Assembly: GCA_016937825.1 (NCBI GenBank)
Contig: JAFGVT010000132.1
Coordinates: 1 to 5,788 of the forward strand
DNA length: 5,788 nt
Direction of reading: 5' to 3'
Origin: Fidelibacterota bacterium
Lineage (GTDB): Bacteria; Fidelibacterota; Fidelibacteria; Fidelibacterales; Fidelibacteraceae
This document shows positions 1 through 5,788 of the stretch, piece after piece. The translations under genes and the position numbers were made by a program. The first letter of the stretch is position 1. Each line of letters opens with the position of its first letter. Below the pieces are notes generated by a model. That model was not told where the DNA came from, searched no databases, and worked only from the letters and a program-made list of their open reading frames with translations.

Positions 1-123
1 AACATGTGCCTGATCCACCGGGGCGGGATCGTGGCTTACGGCAAGACGCAGGAGATCATGGCGAAGCATGGCGGACGCCTGGACAAGGCCTTTATTGATC
101 TGGTAGGGGATAAACATGAATAA
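1..123 (+). CDS. ABC transporter ATP-binding protein, C-terminal end (partial)
   Basis: The window opens inside a reading frame that gives 40 residues before a TAA stop. The peptide contains LIHRGGIVAYGKTQEIM and ends in an LDKAFIDLVGD-like tail. This matches the region after the H-loop in ABC-2 type exporter ATPases of the NatA/CcmA kind, where a '(I)x+G+lvAyG' segment is followed by a short helix and a 'LEeaFl.Lv' ending. The Walker A, signature and Walker B motifs would lie upstream of the window, so the assignment rests on this tail and on the neighbour. The stop overlaps the permease start by 8 bp, the usual arrangement for an ATPase and its own permease translated as a coupled pair. The protein would sit on the cytoplasmic face of the membrane and power export by ATP hydrolysis. 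The substrate cannot be deduced. Confidence 0.82.
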   Translation, partial: NMCLIHRGGIVAYGKTQEIMAKHGGRLDKAFIDLVGDKHE

Positions 124-1372
124 GACACTGACGGTTGCGCAATGGGAGATGCATCGCGGCTTGCGGTCCAAGGCATTTATTATCTCCGTCTTCATGCCCT
201 TTATTATTCTGCTGATCTCCGTCCTGCCGACCCTGTTTGCCCTCAACGGCACTCCGGAAGAGAAGGACCTTGGGATCATTGATCAGGGAAATGCCGTGTA
301 CGGGGAAATTTCAGAACGCATTTCCCATACCTTCAAAAACGCCAAAGGCGATCCGGTCTATACCCTCCAGGAATATGTTTCCACCGATGAAAATCACGAC
401 ACCCTTATCCAGACTTTGATAAAAGACAACTATGCGGGGATCGTGATCGTGATCGAAGCGGATTTCCTCCATCGGGCCGGGGTCCGGATCTATCACGACG
501 AGAACGTGGGGCTTGATGAGATATCGCGGCTCGAACAGGTCCTGAAGCAATACAGCATGGAAAAACGCATCGTTTCACTCGGCCTGACGAAACAGGATAT
601 GGAATACGTGCTGGAACGACCGAAGGTCAGCGTTTTTGAAGTGGGCAAGACAGGGGATACCACCCGATCGAATCTGCTCATCAAATACGGCATTCCGGGG
701 ATCTTTCTCTGGCTGCTCGTCATGGGCATCATCATGAGCTCTTCCATGCTGATCAGCGGCGTGATCGAAGAACGGTCGAACCGCATCATGGAGATCATGC
801 TTTCAAGCATCAAGCCGCATGAACTGATGACCGGCAAGATCCTGGGGATCGGGATGATGGGCGTCATTCAGATATGCATCTATCTGGTCATTATCCTGCT
901 GCTGACGATCTTCGGCGGATCGTTCATCGATCTGGACCTGTCGCCGGCGGACGTATTCACCCCGAACATTCTGTGGTATTTTGTCTACTTCATCATGGGA
1001 TATTTCATGTACGCCACCCTTTATGTCAGCCTCGGCTCTCTCTTTGACAATGAGCGGGACGCCCAGCAGTCCGTCGGCTATCTCTCGCTGTTCGCCGTGC
1101 TGCCGATCATGCTCATCCAACCGATCATGATGAATCCCGGCACTCCGCTGACCACGATCCTTTCGTTCATTCCCCTGACCACGCCGTTCATGATGATCCT
1201 GAAGATCGGGATGCTGTCGGCGCCCCTGTGGGAGATCCTCCTGATGATGATCTACCTGCTGGTCTGGATCTTTGCCATTGCCCGGGCGGGAAGCAAGATC
1301 TTCAGGACCACCATCCTGATGTACGGGAAGCGGGCGACGCTCAAGGAGATCATACAATGGCTGCGCGCTTAG
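116..1372 (+). CDS. ABC-2 type transporter permease, NatB-like
   Basis: A 418-residue integral membrane protein that would form the exporter channel with the ATPase ending at 123. Seen in the sequence: a short cytoplasmic N-terminus; a first membrane segment at about residues 21-44; a large mostly polar loop (about 45-188), expected outside the membrane; then five hydrophobic segments near 193-214, 242-266, 285-308, 320-339 and 371-389. After the second segment comes the charged coupling helix VIEERSNRIMEIMLSS (216-231), the hallmark of ABC-2 permeases related to NatB. The C-terminal FIPLTTPFMM (351-360) and LMYGKRATLKEI (401-412) are also typical. Length fits the family at about 400 residues. 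The ATG at 116 has GGGGA at 106-110, 5 nt upstream, inside the ATPase gene. NatA/NatB of Bacillus export sodium, but many relatives carry other or unknown substrates, so no substrate is assigned. Confidence 0.9.
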   Translation: MNKTLTVAQWEMHRGLRSKAFIISVFMPFIILLISVLPTLFALNGTPEEKDLGIIDQGNAVYGEISERISHTFKNAKGDPVYTLQEYVSTDENHDTLIQTLIKDNYAGIVIVIEADFLHRAGVRIYHDENVGLDEISRLEQVLKQYSMEKRIVSLGLTKQDMEYVLERPKVSVFEVGKTGDTTRSNLLIKYGIPGIFLWLLVMGIIMSSSMLISGVIEERSNRIMEIMLSSIKPHELMTGKILGIGMMGVIQICIYLVIILLLTIFGGSFIDLDLSPADVFTPNILWYFVYFIMGYFMYATLYVSLGSLFDNERDAQQSVGYLSLFAVLPIMLIQPIMMNPGTPLTTILSFIPLTTPFMMILKIGMLSAPLWEILLMMIYLLVWIFAIARAGSKIFRTTILMYGKRATLKEIIQWLRA

Positions 1373-1375
1373 AAA

Positions 1376-1421
1376 TTCATATCATATTCGAGAAAAAAGT
1401 GCTATATTCACGAGAAAAAAA
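1376..1421 (+). promoter_or_regulatory. Likely thioredoxin promoter with a 10-bp direct repeat
   Basis: This AT-rich gap between the permease and thioredoxin genes contains TGCTATATT (1400-1408), a good extended -10 element (TGn plus TATATT). No convincing -35 sits at 16-18 bp; the closest, TTCATA at 1376-1381, is 21 bp away. Around the -10 lies a direct repeat, CGAGAAAAAA at 1389-1398 and again at 1411-1420, each preceded by ATATTC. The spacing is 22 bp, about two helical turns. I infer a promoter, with the repeat a possible regulator site or A-tract bend. Neither is shown by the sequence alone. Confidence 0.45.
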
Positions 1422-1425
1422 TACT

Positions 1426-1430
1426 GGAGG
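1426..1430 (+). promoter_or_regulatory. Ribosome binding site of the thioredoxin gene
   Basis: GGAGG is a near-perfect Shine-Dalgarno core placed 5 nt before the ATG at 1436. It is by far the strongest ribosome binding site in the window, which suggests high expression of thioredoxin and fixes its start. Confidence 0.85.
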
Positions 1431-1435
1431 ATAGA

Positions 1436-1762
1436 ATGTCGCAATTAACCGTTGAAGTCACCGATCAAACCTTCCAGGAGAAGGTTCTCTCCAACCCCCT
1501 GCCGGTCATTGTGGATTTCTGGGCGCCCTGGTGCGGGCCCTGCCGCATGATCGCGCCCAAGCTGGAAGAACTTGCCCAGGAATACGAAGGAAAGATCATC
1601 GTGGCGAAAGTGAACGTCGACGATTCACCCATGGTCCCGGGCCAGCTCGGCGTCCGGTCGATCCCGACCCTGCTCTTTGTCAAGGGAGGGAAGATCATCG
1701 ACCAGGTCATCGGGAACGTGCCCAAAAGTGACCTTGAGTCCCGGATCAAAACCATGATCTGA
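1436..1762 (+). CDS. trxA: Thioredoxin
   Basis: A 108-residue protein of classical thioredoxin length. It shows the redox-active WCGPC motif (W32-C33-G34-P35-C36), the buried Asp27 in VDFWAPWCGPC, the conserved Pro41 after the active-site helix, and the cis-proline motif SIPT with Pro77. Domain order and spacing match E. coli TrxA. There is no signal peptide, so it should be cytoplasmic, reducing protein disulfides with electrons from thioredoxin reductase, which is not in this window. The ATG follows GGAGG by 5 nt. The segment before the cis-proline (VDDSPMVPGQLGVRSIPT) has VPG where most relatives have an 'LAxxY/F' helix turn, a minor oddity. The gene has its own probable promoter and is followed at once by a strong terminator, so it is probably transcribed largely as a single gene. 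The symbol denotes the family; genomes may hold several thioredoxins. Confidence 0.96.
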   Translation: MSQLTVEVTDQTFQEKVLSNPLPVIVDFWAPWCGPCRMIAPKLEELAQEYEGKIIVAKVNVDDSPMVPGQLGVRSIPTLLFVKGGKIIDQVIGNVPKSDLESRIKTMI

Positions 1763-1770
1763 AAGATGAC

Positions 1771-1798
1771 CCCGGGGGAAACCCCGGGTTTCTTTTTT
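1771..1798 (+). terminator. Rho-independent terminator after the thioredoxin gene
   Basis: CCCGGGG (1771-1777), loop GAAA (1778-1781), CCCCGGG (1782-1788): a perfect 7-bp all-GC stem closed by a stable GNRA tetraloop. It is followed directly by the T-tract TTTCTTTTTT (1789-1798). The hairpin begins 8 nt after the thioredoxin stop codon. It is a textbook intrinsic terminator in position and form. It abuts, and depending on the start overlaps, the next gene. Confidence 0.9.
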
Positions 1799-2077
1799 AT
1801 GGAGGACAGCACAGTAAAAATAACGGTCGCCGGACAAGTTCAGATGGTCGGTTACCGCTGGTTCGCAAAGCAGCATGCGGACCTTCTCGGGATCGCCGGA
1901 TACGTCCGGAACACCTCCCGGGGCGAGGTTGAGATCATTGCTCAGGGTCCCGAAGACGCGATCCGGGTATTCATGGACTATCTGAGGGCAGGCCCGTCCC
2001 GCGCACGGATCGACCGGATCGTAAGGGAGCCTTTCGAAGGCGAATGTAACTTTCAGCAATTCAGCATAAAGATGTGA
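1799..2077 (+). CDS. acyP: Acylphosphatase
   Basis: A small protein of 92 residues from the ATG at 1799; the family is about 90-100. It hydrolyses carboxyl-phosphate bonds such as acetyl phosphate or 1,3-bisphosphoglycerate; its physiological role in bacteria is unsettled. The signature VAGQVQMVGYRWF (residues 10-22) supplies the phosphate-binding loop and catalytic Arg20. GYVRN gives catalytic Asn38, and GEVEIIAQG is the conserved central strand. One deviation: Met16 replaces the nearly invariant Gly of VQGVGFR. Start choice is uncertain. An in-frame ATG at 1766, only 3 nt after the thioredoxin stop, would add 11 residues (MTPGETPGFFF) that merely translate the terminator. The ATG at 1799 has no Shine-Dalgarno, because the T-tract lies directly before it. 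A GGAGG at 1801-1805 falls inside codons 1-3. The stop overlaps nadE by 4 bp (GTGA), suggesting translational coupling. The function call is strong; the exact start is not. Confidence 0.88.
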   Translation: MEDSTVKITVAGQVQMVGYRWFAKQHADLLGIAGYVRNTSRGEVEIIAQGPEDAIRVFMDYLRAGPSRARIDRIVREPFEGECNFQQFSIKM

Positions 2078-3708
2078 TCAAGATGGACTGTTCAATTGCA
2101 ATGGCGCAGATCAACGTTACCGTGGGAGATATCTCCGGCAACGCCCAAAAGATCATTTCGGCGATCCGCGAGGCACAGGAGCAGGGCGCGGACATCGTTC
2201 TGTTCCCGGAACTTGCCTTGTGCGGATATCCGCCCCTGGACCTTATCCTCGAAGATGAATTCATATCGGAGAACCGGAAACAGCTTCTGGAGATCGCCGC
2301 GTTCGCGGAAAACATCATCGCGATCGTGGGCGTGATCCACCTGCAGGAAGAACGCCGTTATAATGCGCTTGCCGTGATGCAGAACGGCCGTATCATCGAC
2401 TATGTGCTCAAGACCAATCTGCCCACCTACGACGTGTTCGACGAACTCCGCTACTTCAGCCCGAACCGGCATCCCCAGCCCATTCCGGTCAAGATAAAAG
2501 GGAACGACCGCCTGCTGGGCATTGAGATCTGCGAGGATCTGTGGGATAACAAGTACGAGATCAAGGTAACGCGCGAACTGGCCGAACAGGGGGCGGATAT
2601 CATTCTGAATGCCAGCGCTTCCCCCTATTGCGTCGGAAAGATCAAACAGCGCATCGCTCTTGTGCGCGAAAAGGTTGAAAAATTCAGGATCCCCTTTGTC
2701 TATGTGAACCTTGTGGGCGGCCAGGACGAGCTGATCTTTGACGGCAACAGCTTTGCGCTGGATGCCGAAGGACGTTTTGCCGCCTACATGCCCGCCTCGC
2801 AGGAGGCCATGGGATATTGCCGCTTTACGGATGGACGAACCGACGACCCCTTGCCCGTACCGGAATTCCGGGAACTTGAGGAGCTCCGCTCGGCGCTGAT
2901 CCTCGGTATCCGGGACTATTTTTATAAAAGCGGGTTCCGGGACGCCGTGATCGGACTGAGCGGGGGCATCGATTCCGCGCTCGTGACGATCCTGGCTTCC
3001 GAGGCACTGGGCCCGGCTCATGTCTATACCTATGCCATGCCGTCCGTCTTCAGCAGCGACCACTCGCTGGCCGATGCCCGTAAATGTGCCGAAAATTCAG
3101 ACGTGCATTTCGATATCATTCCCATCAACCCCATGTACGATACTTTCCTGAAATCCCTCGAAAAGCCCTTTGCGGGAACCGCGTTCGGTCTTGCCGAAGA
3201 AAACCTGCAGGCCCGCATCCGCGGCACGCTCCTGATGTCGATCGCGAACAAAAAAAAGGCGCTGGTCCTGACGACCGGGAACAAGACCGAACTTGCCCTC
3301 GGATACTGCACCCTCTACGGGGACATGTGCGGGGGGCTTGCCCCGATCAGCGATCTGAACAAACCGGATGTGTACCGTCTGGCAAACTACCTGAATGCGC
3401 AGTATGGCTACGATGTCATTCCCGAAAACACGATCCGGAAAAAGCCCTCCGCCGAACTTGCGGAAAACCAGTTTGACCCCTTTGACTACGATATTGTCAG
3501 TCCGATCGTCGATGATCTGCTGTGCGACAACCGGTCCGTTGAGCAGCTGATCCGGGACACCGGGGACCCTGATCTGGTGTATCGTATTTTCAATCTGATC
3601 AGGACGACCGAATACAAGCGCTGGCAGGCCGCACCCGGACTGCGGGTCACGCCCAAAGCCTTCGGCCAGGGGCGCAGAATGCCCATGATCAATCATTTCG
3701 CTTTATGA
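2074..3708 (+). CDS. nadE: Glutamine-dependent NAD+ synthetase
   Basis: A 544-residue two-domain cytoplasmic enzyme for the last step of NAD+ synthesis: deamido-NAD+, ATP and glutamine give NAD+, AMP, PPi and glutamate. The N-terminal nitrilase-fold glutaminase domain (about 1-250) shows the catalytic triad Glu46 (LFPELALCGYPP), Lys113 (LKTNLPTYD) and Cys153 (IEICEDLWDN). It releases ammonia, which is channelled to the C-terminal synthetase domain (about 270-544). That domain has the ATP-pyrophosphatase P-loop SGGIDS (296-301), TTGNKTE (400-406) and YGDMCGG, and ends with FGQGRRMPMINHF. Length matches the short bacterial form of about 540-570. The GTG at 2074 overlaps the acylphosphatase stop in GTGA; an in-frame ATG at 2083 is an equally plausible start and aligns better with the usual N-terminus. 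Neither has a strong Shine-Dalgarno, so translation is probably coupled to the upstream gene. All catalytic motifs are intact. Confidence 0.97.
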   Translation: MIKMDCSIAMAQINVTVGDISGNAQKIISAIREAQEQGADIVLFPELALCGYPPLDLILEDEFISENRKQLLEIAAFAENIIAIVGVIHLQEERRYNALAVMQNGRIIDYVLKTNLPTYDVFDELRYFSPNRHPQPIPVKIKGNDRLLGIEICEDLWDNKYEIKVTRELAEQGADIILNASASPYCVGKIKQRIALVREKVEKFRIPFVYVNLVGGQDELIFDGNSFALDAEGRFAAYMPASQEAMGYCRFTDGRTDDPLPVPEFRELEELRSALILGIRDYFYKSGFRDAVIGLSGGIDSALVTILASEALGPAHVYTYAMPSVFSSDHSLADARKCAENSDVHFDIIPINPMYDTFLKSLEKPFAGTAFGLAEENLQARIRGTLLMSIANKKKALVLTTGNKTELALGYCTLYGDMCGGLAPISDLNKPDVYRLANYLNAQYGYDVIPENTIRKKPSAELAENQFDPFDYDIVSPIVDDLLCDNRSVEQLIRDTGDPDLVYRIFNLIRTTEYKRWQAAPGLRVTPKAFGQGRRMPMINHFAL

Positions 3709-3764
3709 TCTCTCCGTAAATTGCGGGATTCTGTGACGCAGGTCATAAAACGCCTTCGCCTTTC

Positions 3765-3792
3765 TTTACACGGCACATATTTCTGTTAATAC
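3765..3792 (+). promoter_or_regulatory. Probable sigma70-type promoter for comEC
   Basis: TTTACA (3765-3770) matches the -35 consensus TTGACA at five of six positions. After a 16-bp spacer comes TAATAC (3787-3792), a weak -10, preceded by TGT (3784-3786) to make an extended -10. Transcription would start near 3799, leaving a leader of about 40 nt before the TTG start. A second possible -10, TATTAT (3807-3812), has no good -35. The call rests on matches read by eye only. Confidence 0.4.
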
Positions 3793-3824
3793 TGCAGGAA
3801 ATCCGCTATTATTTCATGAAAACC

Positions 3825-3830
3825 GGGGGA
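3825..3830 (+). promoter_or_regulatory. Ribosome binding site deciding the comEC TTG start
   Basis: The purine run GGGGGA lies 7 nt before the TTG at 3838. No in-frame ATG occurs between the stop codon at 3817-3819 and 3886. Starting at the ATG would cut away much of the first membrane segment. Position and protein topology together favour TTG 3838. Confidence 0.6.
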
Positions 3831-3837
3831 CCTGTCT

Positions 3838-5788
3838 TTGCCTTTTTCAACAGCGCCTGCCGTGCGGTATGCGGTCTTCATCTGCATGGGTATCCTTTTG
3901 CAAACGTACGCGGACCTTCCCCTGGAAGCCGTGATGACCGCCCTGTGCCTTCCGGTGATCATGACCCTTCTGCTTCCCGGAAAATACCGTTTCGGAACTG
4001 TGCTGCTGGTTCTGTGCATTCTCCTTTCCGGCATGCTCCGAACGGCCATGAGCGACCGGGTGTTCGTGGAAAAACGGGACCTTGAGATACGCGAGGGATC
4101 TCTTGAGATCACGGTGCTGGAGCAAAAGACCACACCCTACCATATCGCCTCGTATAAGGTCAGGACAAAAACCGGCGGAACGCGGTATTGCGGGACGCTC
4201 TATGCCCGGACGAACATGCCGGTCCTTCTGCCGGGGCGGTCCTACCGCGTTTCCCCGATAAGCATGGTCCCGATCAGCGAAAGCGTGAACCCTTATCGCT
4301 TTGATTACCTTGAATATGCGAAAGGGAAGGGACTGACGCATTCGTTCCAGACGAACAAACACAGCGTTTTTGAAGATGCGGGCGTGGGCGATCCGCTCCG
4401 GCATGCCGCCTACCGCATCCGGAATACCCTTTCCGTCCGCTTCCTCTGCGTACTGGGCATTGAGAAGGGGAGCCTGGTGAACGGATTTCTCTTCGGCATG
4501 AAACCGGAAATACCGGCGGGCATTTCGGATATGTTCCGCAATCTGGGTATCAGTCATCTCCTGGCCGTGTCCGGATTGCATGTCGGACTGATCATCCTGA
4601 TCGTTTACCAGATCCTGCTTACCCTGTCCCTCCCGCGCATCGCCCGAACCGTCATTGCGGGGCTGTTCCTTGTCTTTTACTGCTATCTTACCGGGGGTTC
4701 CCCTTCGGTCATCCGCTCGTCGATGATGTCGGCCTTGCTGCTGTCGGCGCCCCTGTTCCGGCGCAGTTATCACGCCCTGAACGCGGTGGCCGCCACCGCC
4801 GTCATCCTGCTGCTCATCAATCCCTATTACCTGAAGGACGTCGGGTTCCAGTTCTCTTTCTGCGCCGTCGCCGGCATCCTGCTGGGCTATTCGAGGCTCA
4901 GGGAACTTCTGCCTTTAAAATCGAAGCATGCGTTTATCACGTACTGCTACGAAATGCTGATCGTTTCCTTAAGCGCCGCCCTGTTCACGGCGCCGGTGGC
5001 ATTGCACTATTTCAACACCCTTCAGCTGTGTTCCTTGTTCCTGAACCTCGTTGCCATACCGCTTACGTTCTGCGTCATGATCTGCGCCATGATCAGCCTG
5101 CCCTGCCTTTTCCTTCCCGGCATTATCAGCGACGTGATCCTTCAGGCCCTGGACCTGTCACTCGGCGCATTCCGGGAGGTCCTGCGCCTGGCCTCCCGGT
5201 CGCAGATATGGACGATGCAGGTTTCGTCGTACGGAAAACCCCTTCTGACCGGCGCGGTGTTTATCGTGCTGTTCGCCGTATGCGTCACGAAGCTCAAACT
5301 GAAATACCGGCTGATGATCCTGACCGCCTGCCTGGGCGCATGCGGGTTCTTGATGACCAGCCGGCCGGAGATCGTTCAGCTTGCCCTGAAGAACGGGCAT
5401 TGCATCCTTTGCCGCAGCGGCCGGGAAGCGCTTGTTATCAATACGGGATCCACCGGGTTCAATTACAACGATTACGATTCATCCATTAAACCCGTTCTGG
5501 AGCACTGGGGCATTCAGGAGGTTCAGACCGTGATCACCGCCTGGGAGAAAAACAAGACCGGAACCCTCTCTCATCTCCGGCGGGACTATCCGGCGAGCCC
5601 CGTGCATCTTTTTCCCGGTCATATCCCGGAGGAGGGGGTTTATCATATCGCCGACCGGGATACGGGCTGGGTGATGGGGAGGATCGCGGTAGACATGTCC
5701 GGCGACAGGGGAGAGATCCGCCTGTCCGCCGCCGGGACCGCTGAGGTCATCTGCATCGGGGGAAAGGAGGAAGAGGCCGCGTTTCAGG
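3838..5788 (+). CDS. comEC: ComEC/Rec2-family DNA-uptake channel protein (3' end outside window)
   Basis: An open frame of 650 codons from TTG 3838 to the window edge; the family is usually 700-850 residues. ComEC is the inner-membrane channel that passes single-stranded transforming DNA into the cytoplasm. Domain order: three hydrophobic segments (about 9-25, 30-46, 52-66); a soluble OB-like region of the DUF4131 type (about 70-175); then the Competence domain with its signature HLLAVSGLHVG (240-250), SPSVIRSSMM around Arg293, GFQFSF (336-341), FLNLVAIP around Asn403 and further membrane helices to about residue 510. The remainder (about 514-650) occupies the place of the metallo-beta-lactamase domain but lacks its motifs: ALKNGH replaces DVGQGD (516-521), INTG replaces IDxG (534-537), TAWEKNKTG stands where THPHADHxGG is expected (567-575), and IGG replaces the later TGD (640-642). 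The TTG start is supported by GGGGGA 7 nt upstream. Natural transformation is not proven by this gene alone. Confidence 0.92.
   Translation, partial: MPFSTAPAVRYAVFICMGILLQTYADLPLEAVMTALCLPVIMTLLLPGKYRFGTVLLVLCILLSGMLRTAMSDRVFVEKRDLEIREGSLEITVLEQKTTPYHIASYKVRTKTGGTRYCGTLYARTNMPVLLPGRSYRVSPISMVPISESVNPYRFDYLEYAKGKGLTHSFQTNKHSVFEDAGVGDPLRHAAYRIRNTLSVRFLCVLGIEKGSLVNGFLFGMKPEIPAGISDMFRNLGISHLLAVSGLHVGLIILIVYQILLTLSLPRIARTVIAGLFLVFYCYLTGGSPSVIRSSMMSALLLSAPLFRRSYHALNAVAATAVILLLINPYYLKDVGFQFSFCAVAGILLGYSRLRELLPLKSKHAFITYCYEMLIVSLSAALFTAPVALHYFNTLQLCSLFLNLVAIPLTFCVMICAMISLPCLFLPGIISDVILQALDLSLGAFREVLRLASRSQIWTMQVSSYGKPLLTGAVFIVLFAVCVTKLKLKYRLMILTACLGACGFLMTSRPEIVQLALKNGHCILCRSGREALVINTGSTGFNYNDYDSSIKPVLEHWGIQEVQTVITAWEKNKTGTLSHLRRDYPASPVHLFPGHIPEEGVYHIADRDTGWVMGRIAVDMSGDRGEIRLSAAGTAEVICIGGKEEEAAFQ

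Larger units (their letters stand above)
3709..3837. other. 129-bp gap between nadE and comEC
   Basis: No gene is visible here and no convincing terminator hairpin follows nadE; short inverted matches near 3731-3755 are too weak. The right half is AT-rich and holds the probable comEC promoter and ribosome binding site listed separately. Confidence 0.7.

Noticed and set aside
1228..1434. 68-codon plus-strand frame bridging the permease end and the thioredoxin leader
   Set aside because: It is an out-of-frame shadow of the permease C-terminus that reads into the AT-rich leader, with no ribosome site and no recognisable motif.
2092..3063. 323-codon open frame on the minus strand inside nadE
   Set aside because: It is antisense to a gene with every NAD synthetase motif intact. 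Long antisense frames are expected with C/G-ending codons, and no ribosome site or family motif supports it.
3247..3476. A8-G stretch in nadE resembling a dnaX-type A-AAA-AAG slippery site (-1 frame open to 3476)
   Set aside because: The codons AAA AAA AAG encode a plausible Lys-rich surface turn, I saw no stimulatory upstream Shine-Dalgarno or strong downstream hairpin, and a shifted product would lose the end of the synthetase domain.
3816..4085. 89-codon plus-strand frame starting at ATG 3816
   Set aside because: It overlaps the comEC 5' end in another frame. The product is Pro/Arg/His-rich low-quality sequence, and the comEC frame has the expected membrane segments here.
1212..4756. 18-bp exact repeat TGCTGTCGGCGCCCCTGT at 1212-1229 and 4739-4756, and a 14-bp match CAGCGTTTTTGAAG near 628 and 4362
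   Set aside because: The longer match encodes LSAPL and the shorter SVFE in the same frame in both genes, using preferred codons. Coincidence plus codon bias is sufficient, and there are no flanking repeats or mobile-element features.
3847..4773. 308-codon open frame on the minus strand inside comEC
   Set aside because: Its translation is rich in D, Q, R and H with no hydrophobic core or recognisable motif, which is what the reverse complement of membrane-helix codons yields. The plus strand carries clear ComEC signatures throughout.
1..5788. CRISPR array, tRNA, riboswitch, phage or toxin-antitoxin elements
   Set aside because: I read the gaps and both strands for spaced repeats, cloverleaf ends and conserved aptamer cores and found none. 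The gaps are short (63 and 129 bp) and explained by promoter-like sequence.

Overview
This window looks like ordinary bacterial chromosome. It is moderately GC-rich, with C or G preferred at third codon positions, and every gene I can support reads rightward. The ComEC-type protein and the glutamine-dependent NAD synthetase point to Bacteria. Nothing fixes the phylum. An anaerobic or candidate-phylum Gram-negative-type lineage would fit, but that is a guess.

Layout: (1) 1-123 is the 3' end of an ABC transporter ATPase gene. It overlaps by 8 bp (2) a NatB-like ABC-2 permease (116-1372); together they form a two-gene exporter operon. (3) A 63-bp AT-rich gap carries a 10-bp direct repeat and a likely extended -10 promoter. 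It leads to (4) a classical thioredoxin (1436-1762) with a WCGPC active site and a strong Shine-Dalgarno. (5) A strong intrinsic terminator (hairpin 1771-1788 plus T-tract) follows at once and runs into the 5' edge of (6) an acylphosphatase gene (about 1799-2077). That gene overlaps by 4 bp (7) nadE, glutamine-dependent NAD+ synthetase (2074-3708). (8) A 129-bp gap with a plausible sigma70-type promoter leads to (9) a ComEC/Rec2-type DNA-uptake channel gene that starts at TTG 3838 and runs off the right edge.

The genes do not form one obvious pathway. The ATPase/permease pair exports an unknown substrate, thioredoxin handles cytoplasmic disulfide reduction, and acylphosphatase is a small hydrolase translationally linked to the last step of NAD+ synthesis. 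ComEC would move transforming DNA across the inner membrane.

I saw no CRISPR array, tRNA, rRNA, insertion sequence, phage gene or novel multi-gene system. The points most worth a second look are the ComEC C-terminal region, which has lost every visible metal-binding motif of the metallo-beta-lactamase domain; the terminator fused to the acylphosphatase start; a Met in place of the conserved Gly of the acylphosphatase phosphate loop; and a roughly fourfold excess of GATC tetranucleotides.
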